The notes under the pieces: model-generated | The model's database searches: none | Told to the model about the DNA's origin: nothing | What the model saw: only the letters and a program-made list of their open reading frames with translations | Origin: Merdimonas faecis | Lineage (GTDB): Bacteria > Bacillota > Clostridia > Lachnospirales > Lachnospiraceae | Direction: 5' to 3' | DNA: 64,000 bases | Assembly: GCF_001754075.1 (NCBI RefSeq) | Contig: NZ_MIEH01000023.1 | Location: 62,001-126,000, forward strand | In this document: positions 33,648-41,672 of the stretch, in pieces | How positions within the stretch are numbered: position 1 is the first letter of the stretch | Layout: every line of letters begins with the position of its first letter | Position numbers and translations under genes: made by a program

Positions 33648-33735
33648 ATAGTATATATGGCAAAGTGAACAATTTCCTTGCCTATATATGGGATGTATAA
33701 TATATATAATAAGGATAACAAAGGAGGAGAAACCC

Positions 33736-34998
33736 TTGCTAGAGATTAAGACAAACGAATCAGAAGCGGCGGCAAAAATTATTGTTGTTGGAGTCGGCGG
33801 CGGTGGAAATAACGCAGTAAACCGCATGATCGACGAACAGATTGCCGGCGTTGAATTTATTGCTATTAATACAGATAAACAGGCACTGCAGTTATGTAAA
33901 GCTCCGACACTGATGCAGATCGGTGATAAGATCACAAAAGGACTGGGAGCCGGCGCAAGACCAGAGATCGGAGAAAAGGCGGCAGAAGAAAGTGCGGAGG
34001 AGATATCCGCGGCACTGAAAGGTGCGGACATGGTATTTGTAACCTGCGGTATGGGAGGCGGAACCGGAACAGGTGCCACACCAGTAGTTGCCCGGATTGC
34101 GAAAGAGCAGGGTGCACTGACAGTCGGAGTAGTGACAAAGCCCTTTAGTTTTGAGTCCAAGATCCGCATGAACAATGCACTGGCAGGAATTGAAAAATTA
34201 AAAGAAAGCGTTGACACCTTGATTGTTATCCCGAATAATAAGCTTTTGGAAGTTGTAGACAGACGTACCACCATGCCGGAGGCGCTTAAGAAGGCTGACG
34301 AAGTGCTTCAGCAGGGTATCCAGGGTATTACCGACCTGATCAATGTACCGTCTCTGATCAACCTGGACTTTGCAGACGTACAGACTGTCATGACAGACAA
34401 GGGAATTGCACATATCGGTATCGGACAGGGACGCGGCGACGACAAGGCACTGGAAGCAGTAAAACAGGCTGTTGCAAGTCCGCTGCTTGAGACCACGATT
34501 GCAGGTGCATCTCACGTGATCATCAATGTATCCGGTGACATCACCCTGATGGATGCTTCCGATGCGGCTGAGTATGTTCAGGAGCTTGCAGGAGAAGAGG
34601 CGAGCATCATCTTCGGTGCGATGTATGATGACTCCAGGGCTGACGAAGCTACGATCACTGTTATTGCTACAGGACTTCATAATGTAGAGGGAAGTGCTTC
34701 TAAATTAAAGTCAAGACTGGAGAATCCAAGGATGGCCACTGCGGGACGCACAACAACACATACAGCTTCGCATACGGCATCACATGCACAGAGCTTTGAA
34801 AGACCGCGCGCAGCGTCCGCGGCGCCACAGAGCAGTTCATCCAGGCTGGATCTTGGTATGGCTCCTACAAAAAATGGCGGAACAGCTGGTGTAAAGAGAC
34901 CGGCAGGCGGCACAGTGCCTACTCTGGAAACACCGAAAACTCCTACCAGCAAGGTGAAGGAGCAGTCCATCAAGATTCCGGATTTCTTTAAAAAATAA
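33736..34998 (+). CDS. ftsZ: Cell division protein FtsZ
   Basis: A 420-residue tubulin-like GTPase that forms the Z ring. GTP-binding motifs [13 protein letters not shown] and the tubulin signature [13 protein letters not shown] are intact; T7-loop residues lie in [12 protein letters not shown] Thr/Ala/Ser/His-rich linker (~residues 318-400) leads to the C-terminal peptide IKIPDFFKK that binds FtsA/SepF. The start is the TTG at 33736, six bases after AAGGAGGAG; upstream in-frame ATG at 33688 has no site and adds a non-conserved extension. A terminator follows. Confidence 0.97.
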   Translation: MLEIKTNESEAAAKIIVVGVGGGGNNAVNRMIDEQIAGVEFIAINTDKQALQLCKAPTLMQIGDKITKGLGAGARPEIGEKAAEESAEEISAALKGADMVFVTCGMGGGTGTGATPVVARIAKEQGALTVGVVTKPFSFESKIRMNNALAGIEKLKESVDTLIVIPNNKLLEVVDRRTTMPEALKKADEVLQQGIQGITDLINVPSLINLDFADVQTVMTDKGIAHIGIGQGRGDDKALEAVKQAVASPLLETTIAGASHVIINVSGDITLMDASDAAEYVQELAGEEASIIFGAMYDDSRADEATITVIATGLHNVEGSASKLKSRLENPRMATAGRTTTHTASHTASHAQSFERPRAASAAPQSSSSRLDLGMAPTKNGGTAGVKRPAGGTVPTLETPKTPTSKVKEQSIKIPDFFKK

Positions 34999-35016
34999 TT
35001 GATATTACATCTTATG

Positions 35017-35050
35017 TCAGGCGTACGTTTATAGTACGCCTGATTCTTTC
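35017..35050 (+). terminator. Terminator of ftsZ
   Basis: TCAGGCGTAC pairs with GTACGCCTGA around GTTTATA, followed by a T-rich tract. Confidence 0.85.
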
Positions 35051-35119
35051 TTTTTCATATTTTTTCAGATTCAATTTCCAAATACAAAACTTAAAAATCT
35101 TTCTAATGAACGATGTTCG

Positions 35120-35184
35120 TGTCGAAAAAAAGTGGAATCTTGCTCCACCGTCTGACAAATTCTTTATGCCCCAATCCGTATAAT
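35120..35184 (+). promoter_or_regulatory. Spo0A box and long-spacer promoter of spoIIGA-sigE
   Basis: TGTCGAA at 35120-35126 is a perfect 0A box. Downstream, CTGACA (35152-35157) and TATAAT (35179-35184) are 21 bases apart. The Bacillus spoIIG promoter likewise has sigma-A hexamers with an over-long spacer and is switched on by Spo0A-phosphate. The 0A box lies about 70 bases before the expected transcript start. Confidence 0.7.
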
Positions 35185-35235
35185 AGAACTTGCCTCTGGA
35201 ACCGGACGGCTCCAGGAAAGGAAAGAAGGTGAACT

Positions 35236-36027
35236 GTGTATTATGAATTATACATAGATTTATTTTTCGCGGAGAATTTTATGATGGATTCCCTTCTGCT
35301 CCTGTTTGCCGCCAGGATTTCGAAGCGCCAGGTGAAAAGGAAGAGGATTTTTCTGGGGGCAGCGGCCGGATCCCTTCTGACCTGTCTGGTCATAGCGCTT
35401 CCTATACCGTCCGCGGCGCTTAAAATGATACTTTTCCATGGATTTGTAAATGTTTTTATGTTGAAAGCGGGACTTGGCGTGAACTGGGGAAGGGACCTTG
35501 TGTATGCGTGGATACTCCTGTATGTCAGTGGATTTCTGCTGGGAGGCGCAATGATGGTTTTCCGCCCTTATATACAAAGTCTGAGCCTGTTTTTCCTGCT
35601 GGCTGTCGGGAGCTATTACCTGCTCCTTAAGGTGTGGGAGCTGATCACTGCGTTTTCCCGGCAAAAGGGCTTTCAGTGTACGGTACTGGTCTCCTGCAAG
35701 GGGCGCACGCTGAAGCTTCAGGCGCTCATCGACAGTGGGAACAGCCTGAGAGACGCACAGTCCGGAAAACCGGTCCATATCGTCGGCAGGCAGGCCATCC
35801 GGGGACTGTGGAAGGATGAGCCGGTTACAGGACTTAGGTATGTGAGTTATCACTCTGTAGGCAGGGAAAACGGCATAATGCCCCTTCTGGAGCTTGACCG
35901 GATGAAGATTCTGAGACGGCGGGGGAATGAGACGGAAACGATAACAATTGATCGCCCGCTGGTGGCCGTCTGTGAGGAGGAAAAGGTCACGGAACAGTAC
36001 GACATAATTTTAAATCTAGATATCTGA
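35236..36027 (+). CDS. spoIIGA: Sigma-E processing peptidase SpoIIGA
   Basis: A 263-residue membrane-embedded aspartic protease that cleaves pro-sigma-E in the mother cell after septation. Five N-terminal helices (to residue ~130) precede a soluble protease domain with the catalytic D166 in LIDSGNSL. The start is GTG with AAGAAGGTG before it. The gene precedes sigE, its substrate gene, by 19 bases; the pair is the conserved spoIIG operon. Confidence 0.94.
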   Translation: MYYELYIDLFFAENFMMDSLLLLFAARISKRQVKRKRIFLGAAAGSLLTCLVIALPIPSAALKMILFHGFVNVFMLKAGLGVNWGRDLVYAWILLYVSGFLLGGAMMVFRPYIQSLSLFFLLAVGSYYLLLKVWELITAFSRQKGFQCTVLVSCKGRTLKLQALIDSGNSLRDAQSGKPVHIVGRQAIRGLWKDEPVTGLRYVSYHSVGRENGIMPLLELDRMKILRRRGNETETITIDRPLVAVCEEEKVTEQYDIILNLDI

Positions 36028-36046
36028 ATGGGAGGACTGAAATTTG

Positions 36047-36784
36047 ATGATCAAAGTAGCTGTACCACATCGTTTTAAACTGAAAGTAGTGCCGGATTTC
36101 CGCACATTCTTCTTTCCTGACAGAAGAGAGATCCATTATATCGGCGGAGCGGATATCCTTCCGGCGCCCCTTGATCTTGAGGAAGAGGCAAAAGCCATAG
36201 CAGATCTGGGATCCGAGAGAGATGAGCAGGCCAGAAAGCTTCTGATCGAGCATAATCTCCGGCTGGTGGTATATATCGCGAAAAAGTTTGACAATACCGG
36301 CGTGGGAGTGGAGGATCTGATCTCGATCGGCACCATCGGGCTTATCAAAGCGATCAATACATTTAATCCGCAGAAAAATATCAAACTTGCCACGTATGCA
36401 TCCCGGTGTATTGAAAATGAGATCCTCATGTATCTGAGGAGAAACAATAAGACCAGGCTGGAGGTGTCCATCGATGAGCCTTTGAATGTGGACTGGGACG
36501 GCAATGAACTGCTCCTGTCAGATATCCTGGGGACGGAAGAAGACACGATCTACAAAGACCTGGAAAATGAAGCAGAGCGAAAGCTTCTGAACCGGGCGAT
36601 CGGCCGGCTGTCCGGAAGAGAGCGGGCGATCATAAAGATGCGTTTCGGACTCGGCACGCCGGACGGAGAGGAAAAGACCCAGAAAGAGGTGGCAGACATG
36701 CTGGGGATTTCCCAGTCCTACATATCCAGACTGGAAAAGAAGATTATGAAAAGACTGAAAAAAGAGATGGTGAAATATTCATAG
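36047..36784 (+). CDS. sigE: RNA polymerase sporulation sigma factor SigE (pro-protein)
   Basis: A 245-residue sigma-70 family factor. The N-terminal ~27 residues before the conserved [12 protein letters not shown] region look like the pro-sequence removed by SpoIIGA. Region 2 ([29 protein letters not shown]) and region 4 helix-turn-helix ([23 protein letters not shown]) are clear. GGGAGGA lies ten bases before the ATG at 36047; a TTG at 36044 is also possible. It directs early mother-cell genes. Confidence 0.96.
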   Translation: MIKVAVPHRFKLKVVPDFRTFFFPDRREIHYIGGADILPAPLDLEEEAKAIADLGSERDEQARKLLIEHNLRLVVYIAKKFDNTGVGVEDLISIGTIGLIKAINTFNPQKNIKLATYASRCIENEILMYLRRNNKTRLEVSIDEPLNVDWDGNELLLSDILGTEEDTIYKDLENEAERKLLNRAIGRLSGRERAIIKMRFGLGTPDGEEKTQKEVADMLGISQSYISRLEKKIMKRLKKEMVKYS

Positions 36785-36834
36785 CCTGGCCCGTCAAATC
36801 ATGCTACAATAAAAAGAAAAAGGGGTTGGAGCGT

Positions 36835-38442
36835 ATGAAACTTACCTGTATCGGCGCGGCCCATGAAGTGACGGGAAGCTGCCACCTTCTGGAGGCCTGC
36901 GGTAAACATATTCTGATCGACTGCGGAATGGAGCAGGGACCGGATCTTTATGAAAACCAGGAACTGTCGGTGGCGCCGGGAGAGATTGATTTTATCCTGC
37001 TGACCCATGCGCACATCGATCACTCCGGAAATATCCCGCTTTTATGCAAACATGGGTTTAAGGGGGATATCGTGACCACCTTTGCCACTGCGGATCTTTG
37101 CAGCATCATGCTCCGTGACAGTGCTCACATCCAGGTGTCAGAGGCACAGTGGAGAAACCGGAAGGCGAGGAGAAGCGGAGAAGCCCTGTATGAGCCTTTG
37201 TATGATATGCAGGATGCAGATGCGGCGGTAAATCTTCTGGCCCCCTGTGATTATGATCAGAAGATCACGCTGTGCGAGGGAATAGAGGTCCGCTTCAATG
37301 ATATCGGCCATCTTCTGGGCTCCGCCAGCATTGAGGTGTGGGTCACAGAAGGAGAAGTGTCAAAAAAGATCGTATTTTCCGGAGACGTAGGCAATACAGA
37401 TCAGCCGATCCTGAAAGATCCAAAGCCGGTGAAGGAGGCGGACTACGTGGTCATTGAGTCTACATACGGAGACCGTACCCACGGGGATGAGCGGCCGGAT
37501 TATGTGAAGGAATTTACCAGGATCCTGAGAGAGACCTTTGACCGGGGAGGCAATGTGGTGATCCCCTCCTTTGCGGTGGGGAGAACCCAGGAACTTCTTT
37601 ATTTTATCCGAGAGATCAAAGAAAAGGATCTGCTTCCGGAATATCCGGGATTTGAGGTATACGTGGATAGTCCGCTGGCGATCGAGGCCACCAGTGTATT
37701 CAATAAAAATGTCCGCTCCTGTTTTGACAAAGAAGCGCTTGCCCTGATTGAACAGGGGATCAACCCTCTGGTTTTCCCGGGACTTAAGACTACAATTACC
37801 AGCGAGGAGTCTAAGCTGATCAACTTTGATGAAAAGCCCAAAGTCATTCTGTCTGCTTCCGGTATGTGTGAGGCGGGCCGGATCCGCCATCATCTGAAGC
37901 ACAATCTCTGGCGGCCGGAATGTACCGTCTGCTTTGTAGGATATCAGGCTGTGGGGACGCTGGGCAGAAAGCTGATAGAAGGCGCCGGGAGCGTGAAGCT
38001 GTTCGGTGAAAATATCACAGTAAACGCGAAGATCGAGGTCCTGAACGGGATCAGCGGCCATGCGGATATGAACGGACTGATCCGGTGGCTGGAGGGCTTC
38101 GAAACAGACCTGGAACGGGTGATCGTGGTACATGGAGAGGACACGGTTACAGATTCTTTTGCAAGCCTGGTGGAAGACAAGATCGGCTGTCCGGCCTTTG
38201 CGCCTTATTCCGGAGGCTGTGTGGATCTGGCGGCAAACCAGATCATAAGCGAAGGTGTAAAGATGCCGAAAAAGGCTGTGGAGAAGCCGGCCAGAAGCCG
38301 GGCTCAGGCGGCTTTCGAACGGGTGGTGGCCGCTGCCAAACGTCTGCTTGAAGTGGTATACAAAAATGAAGGTCTGGCAAACAAAGAACTGGCAAAATTT
38401 GAAAGTCAGATCCAGAATCTGGCTGACAAATGGGATCGCTGA
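36835..38442 (+). CDS. MBL-fold hydrolase with beta-CASP domain
   Basis: A 535-residue metallo-beta-lactamase-fold protein of the CPSF/RNase J superfamily. Metal ligands are in THAHIDHSGN (~residue 56), GHLLGSASIEV and SGDVGN; the beta-CASP and RMMBL parts end with SGHADMNGL and VVHGED. Relatives are RNA endo/exonucleases. The last ~60 residues form an extra basic helical tail (EKPARSRAQAAFERVV onward). It lies between sigE and sigG, which are adjacent in Bacillus. The start is ATG 36835 or the upstream TTG 36826. The RNA substrate is unknown. Confidence 0.85.
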   Translation: MKLTCIGAAHEVTGSCHLLEACGKHILIDCGMEQGPDLYENQELSVAPGEIDFILLTHAHIDHSGNIPLLCKHGFKGDIVTTFATADLCSIMLRDSAHIQVSEAQWRNRKARRSGEALYEPLYDMQDADAAVNLLAPCDYDQKITLCEGIEVRFNDIGHLLGSASIEVWVTEGEVSKKIVFSGDVGNTDQPILKDPKPVKEADYVVIESTYGDRTHGDERPDYVKEFTRILRETFDRGGNVVIPSFAVGRTQELLYFIREIKEKDLLPEYPGFEVYVDSPLAIEATSVFNKNVRSCFDKEALALIEQGINPLVFPGLKTTITSEESKLINFDEKPKVILSASGMCEAGRIRHHLKHNLWRPECTVCFVGYQAVGTLGRKLIEGAGSVKLFGENITVNAKIEVLNGISGHADMNGLIRWLEGFETDLERVIVVHGEDTVTDSFASLVEDKIGCPAFAPYSGGCVDLAANQIISEGVKMPKKAVEKPARSRAQAAFERVVAAAKRLLEVVYKNEGLANKELAKFESQIQNLADKWDR

Positions 38443-38588
38443 CAGACAGAGGACGGATAGTAGAAAAAACCCGATTTGTCAAGGACTAAAAGTTTTTTTA
38501 TTTGAGATGAAAAAAGAATAACCAGAAGCCATATGGAGAATCATTTTACTAGATAGCATACATTTATCTGGCAGGAGGTTCTTAGAAT

Positions 38589-39365
38589 ATGGCACAGGGA
38601 AAAGTAGAGATCTGCGGGGTGAATACGGCGAAGCTTCCGGTTCTCGGCGAAAAAGAAAAGGAAGAGTTGTTTGCACGTATCAAGAAAGGGGACGAGCAGG
38701 CAAAGGAAGAATATATCAAAGGCAATCTCCGGCTGGTCTTAAGTGTGATCAAGAGATTCGGCGCAAGCAATGAGAATCCGGATGATCTGTTTCAGATCGG
38801 CTGTATCGGGCTTATAAAGGCTGTCAATAATTTCAATACAGAGCTGGATGTGAAATTTTCCACCTATGCGGTGCCGATGATCATCGGAGAAATCCGCCGG
38901 TATATGCGGGATAATAATTCCATCCGTGTCAGCAGGTCTCTGCGTGATACTGCTTATAAAGCGATTTACGCAAAGGAAAATTATGTAAAGCGTAATCTGA
39001 AGGAGCCTACGGTCCAGGAGATCGCGGATGAGATCGGGATATCCAAGGAAGACATCGTATTTGCCCTGGATGCAATACAGGTTCCCATGAGTCTGCAGGA
39101 ACCGGTTTATAATGACGGCGGAGATGCCCTCTATGTAATGGATCAGTTAAGCGACAGCAAAAACAGAGAAGATAAGTGGGTAGAGGATCTGTCGTTAGAG
39201 GCGGCCATGGATCATCTGAGTGAAAGAGAGCGGTATATCATCCGTTTGAGATTCTTTGAAGGAAAGACACAGATGGAGGTGGCTGAGGATATCGGTATTT
39301 CCCAGGCCCAGGTCAGCCGGCTTGAGAAACATGCCCTGCGTGTAATGCGTCAGTATTTAAGCTGA
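38589..39365 (+). CDS. sigG: RNA polymerase sporulation sigma factor SigG
   Basis: A 258-residue forespore sigma factor. The N-terminal KVEICGVNTAKLPVL is the SigG signature that distinguishes it from SigF; region 2 (NLRLVLSVIKRF, DDLFQIGCIGLIKAV) and region 4 (TQMEVAEDIGISQAQVSRLEKHALR) are complete. GGCAGGAGG precedes the ATG. The 146-base upstream gap contains CATACATT (38556), a weak sporulation-type -10, but no clear sigma-F promoter. A GC-rich hairpin follows. Confidence 0.96.
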   Translation: MAQGKVEICGVNTAKLPVLGEKEKEELFARIKKGDEQAKEEYIKGNLRLVLSVIKRFGASNENPDDLFQIGCIGLIKAVNNFNTELDVKFSTYAVPMIIGEIRRYMRDNNSIRVSRSLRDTAYKAIYAKENYVKRNLKEPTVQEIADEIGISKEDIVFALDAIQVPMSLQEPVYNDGGDALYVMDQLSDSKNREDKWVEDLSLEAAMDHLSERERYIIRLRFFEGKTQMEVAEDIGISQAQVSRLEKHALRVMRQYLS

Positions 39366-39386
39366 CAGATGTTTTTTTGAGTTTTA

Positions 39387-39417
39387 GCCGGCCGGGACTT
39401 GCGGCCGGCACTTTTAT
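39387..39417 (+). terminator. Terminator after sigG
   Basis: GCCGGCCG pairs with CGGCCGGC around GGACTTG, followed by a short interrupted T tract. Confidence 0.65.
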
Positions 39418-39443
39418 GGTTTTTCGCATACAAAAGAATAGTC

Positions 39444-39472
39444 TTGCATTTTCCGGGGACTCATACTATGAT
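39444..39472 (+). promoter_or_regulatory. Promoter of the HAD phosphatase gene
   Basis: TTGCAT, 17-base spacer, TATGAT, 23 bases before the start codon. Confidence 0.5.
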
Positions 39473-39495
39473 AATGGCAGAAGGGAGACAGGAAG

Positions 39496-40143
39496 ATGAA
39501 GGCTTGTATATTTGATTTGGACGGGACGCTGACAGATACGCTGGAGTCTCTTGCGTATTCGGTGAAAGCTACCCTGCGGGAGATGGGGCTTCCCGAGATT
39601 ACGACAGAGCAGTGCAGAAGATTCGTAGGAGACGGGGCGAAGGTCCTGATGGAGCGTTCGCTCCTTGCGGCAGGAGAGAAAGATCTTTCCAGGCTGGAAG
39701 AAAGTCTTGCCGTATACCGGCGTATATTTGATGAAAATTGTACATATCATGTAACACCATACCAGGGAATTCCGGAACTTCTGCAGAGCCTGAAGGAAAA
39801 AGGCGTTCTGCTGGCTGTGTTGTCGAATAAGCCTCACGAGCAGGCCGTGAAGGTGGTAAAAGAGATATTTGGTGAGAGATGGTTTGATTATGTGTCCGGC
39901 CAGCAGGAAGGGATTGAAAAGAAACCCGATCCGGCAGGGGTCATACATATCATGGAGACCTTGAAGCTTACGAATGAGGAGTGTCTGTACGTGGGAGATT
40001 CGGAAGTGGACGTACGGACAGGGAATAATGCAGGGGTACGGACCATCATTGTATCCTGGGGATTCCGTACCCGGGAGGAATTAAAAGAGGCTGGCGCAAG
40101 GACGGTGATTGACAGCCCGCTGGAGCTGCTTTCATATATGTGA
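39496..40143 (+). CDS. HAD-family phosphatase, phosphoglycolate-phosphatase-like
   Basis: A 215-residue HAD hydrolase with all motifs: FDLDGTLTDT (nucleophile Asp at residue 8), VLSNKP, KKPDP and GDSEVDVRTG. The helical cap inserted after motif I (~residues 15-80) is the Gph/PgmB type. Likely removes phosphate from a small sugar phosphate or phosphoglycolate; substrate undefined. GGGAGACAGGAAG precedes the ATG. A small acidic protein follows in the same direction. Confidence 0.85.
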   Translation: MKACIFDLDGTLTDTLESLAYSVKATLREMGLPEITTEQCRRFVGDGAKVLMERSLLAAGEKDLSRLEESLAVYRRIFDENCTYHVTPYQGIPELLQSLKEKGVLLAVLSNKPHEQAVKVVKEIFGERWFDYVSGQQEGIEKKPDPAGVIHIMETLKLTNEECLYVGDSEVDVRTGNNAGVRTIIVSWGFRTREELKEAGARTVIDSPLELLSYM

Positions 40144-40210
40144 GCCGATAGGACACTGTCTGCCGGCAGTGTCAGATCCAGATAGAAAATGTAAGGAGGG
40201 ATGCGAAAAG

Positions 40211-40474
40211 ATGTATGAGTATGATGAAGAATGTCTGAAAACATTTCTGAAAAAGCAGGGGCAGCTGTTTGATGAGCCGGTGGCGGAGACGCTGGAAGAA
40301 GCAGAAGCGTTTCTGGAGGACTGCATGGCAGTGATCGCAGATAGTCTGGATGAAGTAAAGTCCTATCTGGAGGAAGAAGGAATGGATATCGACGGGATGA
40401 GTGCGGATGAGATCGAAGATGCTTCAGAGATATTCCCGCTTCCGGATGGACGGTACCTTATTGTTGAAGGATAA
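40211..40474 (+). CDS. Small acidic conserved protein
   Basis: An 87-residue, strongly acidic, soluble protein (MYEYDEECLKTFLKKQ ... LPDGRYLIVEG) without metal or nucleotide motifs. Some databases may label such proteins glyoxalase-like, but no such motif is visible. AAGGAGGG precedes the ATG at 40211. A hairpin GACACTG/CAGTGTC (40152-40173) lies between it and the phosphatase gene. Function unknown. Confidence 0.75.
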   Translation: MYEYDEECLKTFLKKQGQLFDEPVAETLEEAEAFLEDCMAVIADSLDEVKSYLEEEGMDIDGMSADEIEDASEIFPLPDGRYLIVEG

Positions 40475-40492
40475 GTTACAGAAAGGAATATG

Positions 40493-40529
40493 AAAAGCCT
40501 CAGCTATTCACTGGCTGAGGCTTTTTTTA
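40493..40529. terminator. Bidirectional terminator between convergent genes
   Basis: AAAAGCCTCAGC pairs with GCTGAGGCTTTTTTT around TATTCACTG. It overlaps the end of the reverse-strand membrane protein gene and serves both directions. Confidence 0.9.
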
Positions 40530-40938
40530 GTGCGTCTCCGATGGCGCCTAAGATCAGCTGAGAAGTGTAAGGACTGTCAGAGGAATACTGAATATTTTCC
40601 AGTGACTGACTGTCATAAATCTGTTCCGCAATATCCTCGATGGCCGGCTGGACCAGGGGATACATGGCTGCTACAGATTCATCCAGGTTGGAGAAGCGGA
40701 TGGAATTGATGTGAGATTCATCTACCGTGACTTCTACCTCCAGAGCCGTATTGTTTAAGGTGACGTCAGAGGTATAGACCCCCGGGATATATTTTTGCTT
40801 GCTGTTTTCAGATTCATTTTTATTTGGAAGGAACATAAATACCAGCAAAAGGATCAGAAGCAGTGCCAGGGCTGCGAATATGACGGTATAAATGATCTCC
40901 TTCATATGCAGCACGACGATTTTTGTTTTGGAACTCAT
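40504..40938 (-). CDS. Membrane-anchored protein with FMN-binding-like domain
   Basis: A 144-residue protein with one transmembrane helix (~17-40) and an extracellular domain of ~95 residues. The pattern GVYTSDVTLNNTALEVEVTV ... YTSQLILGAIGDAL resembles FMN_bind domains, but the flavin-attachment motif SGAT-x-TS is replaced by SDSPYTS, so covalent FMN binding is doubtful. AAAGGAGGG lies before the ATG at 40938; an in-frame ATG at 40956 has no site. A palindrome lies just upstream. Function unknown. Confidence 0.65.
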   Translation of the reverse strand: MSSKTKIVVLHMKEIIYTVIFAALALLLILLLVFMFLPNKNESENSKQKYIPGVYTSDVTLNNTALEVEVTVDESHINSIRFSNLDESVAAMYPLVQPAIEDIAEQIYDSQSLENIQYSSDSPYTSQLILGAIGDALKKASASE

Positions 40939-40951
40939 AAAGCCCTCCTTT

Positions 40952-40966
40952 ATCATGTATCATGAT
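40952..40966. promoter_or_regulatory. Palindrome upstream of the FMN-binding-like gene
   Basis: ATCATG-TAT-CATGAT, a perfect 6-3-6 inverted repeat ending 14 bases before the start codon, in the leader. Could be an operator. Confidence 0.35.
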
Positions 40967-41021
40967 CGTTACTTTCTATAATGTATGAGCAAAAAGCGGA
41001 AATTATTCATAACATTTATGC

Positions 41022-41050
41022 GTGACAAAAGGGAAGGGTTCCTGTAGAAT
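41022..41050 (+). promoter_or_regulatory. Promoter of pth-mfd
   Basis: GTGACA, 17-base spacer, TAGAAT, 31 bases before the pth start. Confidence 0.55.
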
Positions 41051-41081
41051 GAATTAGGATAACTGTAGGAGGCGATAGGAT

Positions 41082-41672
41082 ATGTTTATAATTGCAGGAC
41101 TGGGCAATCCCACGCTTCAGTATCGTGGGACCAGGCATAATGTGGGATTTGATGTGATAGATACACTGGCAGATAAATATAATATAGCTGTAGAGACCAG
41201 AAAAAGCCGGGCGCTGATCGGCAAAGGCATCATAGCGGGACAGAAGGTGCTCCTTGTGAAGCCACAGACCTATATGAACCTGAGCGGGGAAAGTATTGGA
41301 GAACTGGTTAGCTACTATAAGGTGGATGAAGAGCAGGAGCTCCTGGTGATTTACGACGATGTAAGTCTTGATGTGGGACAGCTCAGGATCCGCAGAAAAG
41401 GGAGTGCGGGCGGACACAACGGGATCAAAGATATCATCAGGCACCTGGGGACGGACGTATTTCCGAGGATCAAGATCGGCGTAGGGGAAAAGCCAAAAGG
41501 CTATGATCTTGCAGATTATGTACTTGGACATTTCTCCAGAGAAGAGCGGGAAATGATGGAAGAGGGCTATCAGAAGGCTGCGGAAGCAGTTGAGATGATC
41601 CTTGCGGGAGAGCTGGACGAGGCGATGAATGTGTTTAACAGGAAAGCAAAGCCTAAGGAGGCCATAGAATAG
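41082..41672 (+). CDS. pth: Peptidyl-tRNA hydrolase
   Basis: A 196-residue esterase that frees tRNA from stalled peptidyl-tRNA. Motifs: GLGNPTLQYRGTRHNVGF with the catalytic His at residue 20, KPQTYMNLSGESI and the SAGGHNGIKDI loop. GGAGGCGATAGG precedes the ATG. The stop directly precedes the mfd start. Confidence 0.97.
   Translation: MFIIAGLGNPTLQYRGTRHNVGFDVIDTLADKYNIAVETRKSRALIGKGIIAGQKVLLVKPQTYMNLSGESIGELVSYYKVDEEQELLVIYDDVSLDVGQLRIRRKGSAGGHNGIKDIIRHLGTDVFPRIKIGVGEKPKGYDLADYVLGHFSREEREMMEEGYQKAAEAVEMILAGELDEAMNVFNRKAKPKEAIE

Noticed and set aside
36136-36546. Reverse-strand open frame inside sigE
   Set aside because: Ser/Arg-rich shadow frame without ribosome binding site, antisense to a well-conserved sigma factor.
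38556-38563. CATACATT as a sigma-E promoter of sigG
   Set aside because: No matching -35 at the right distance, and sigG is normally under sigma-F; evidence too weak to list.
40152-40173. GACACTG/CAGTGTC hairpin after the HAD phosphatase as a terminator
   Set aside because: No T tract follows; it may be a processing or chance hairpin, so it is only mentioned with the next gene.
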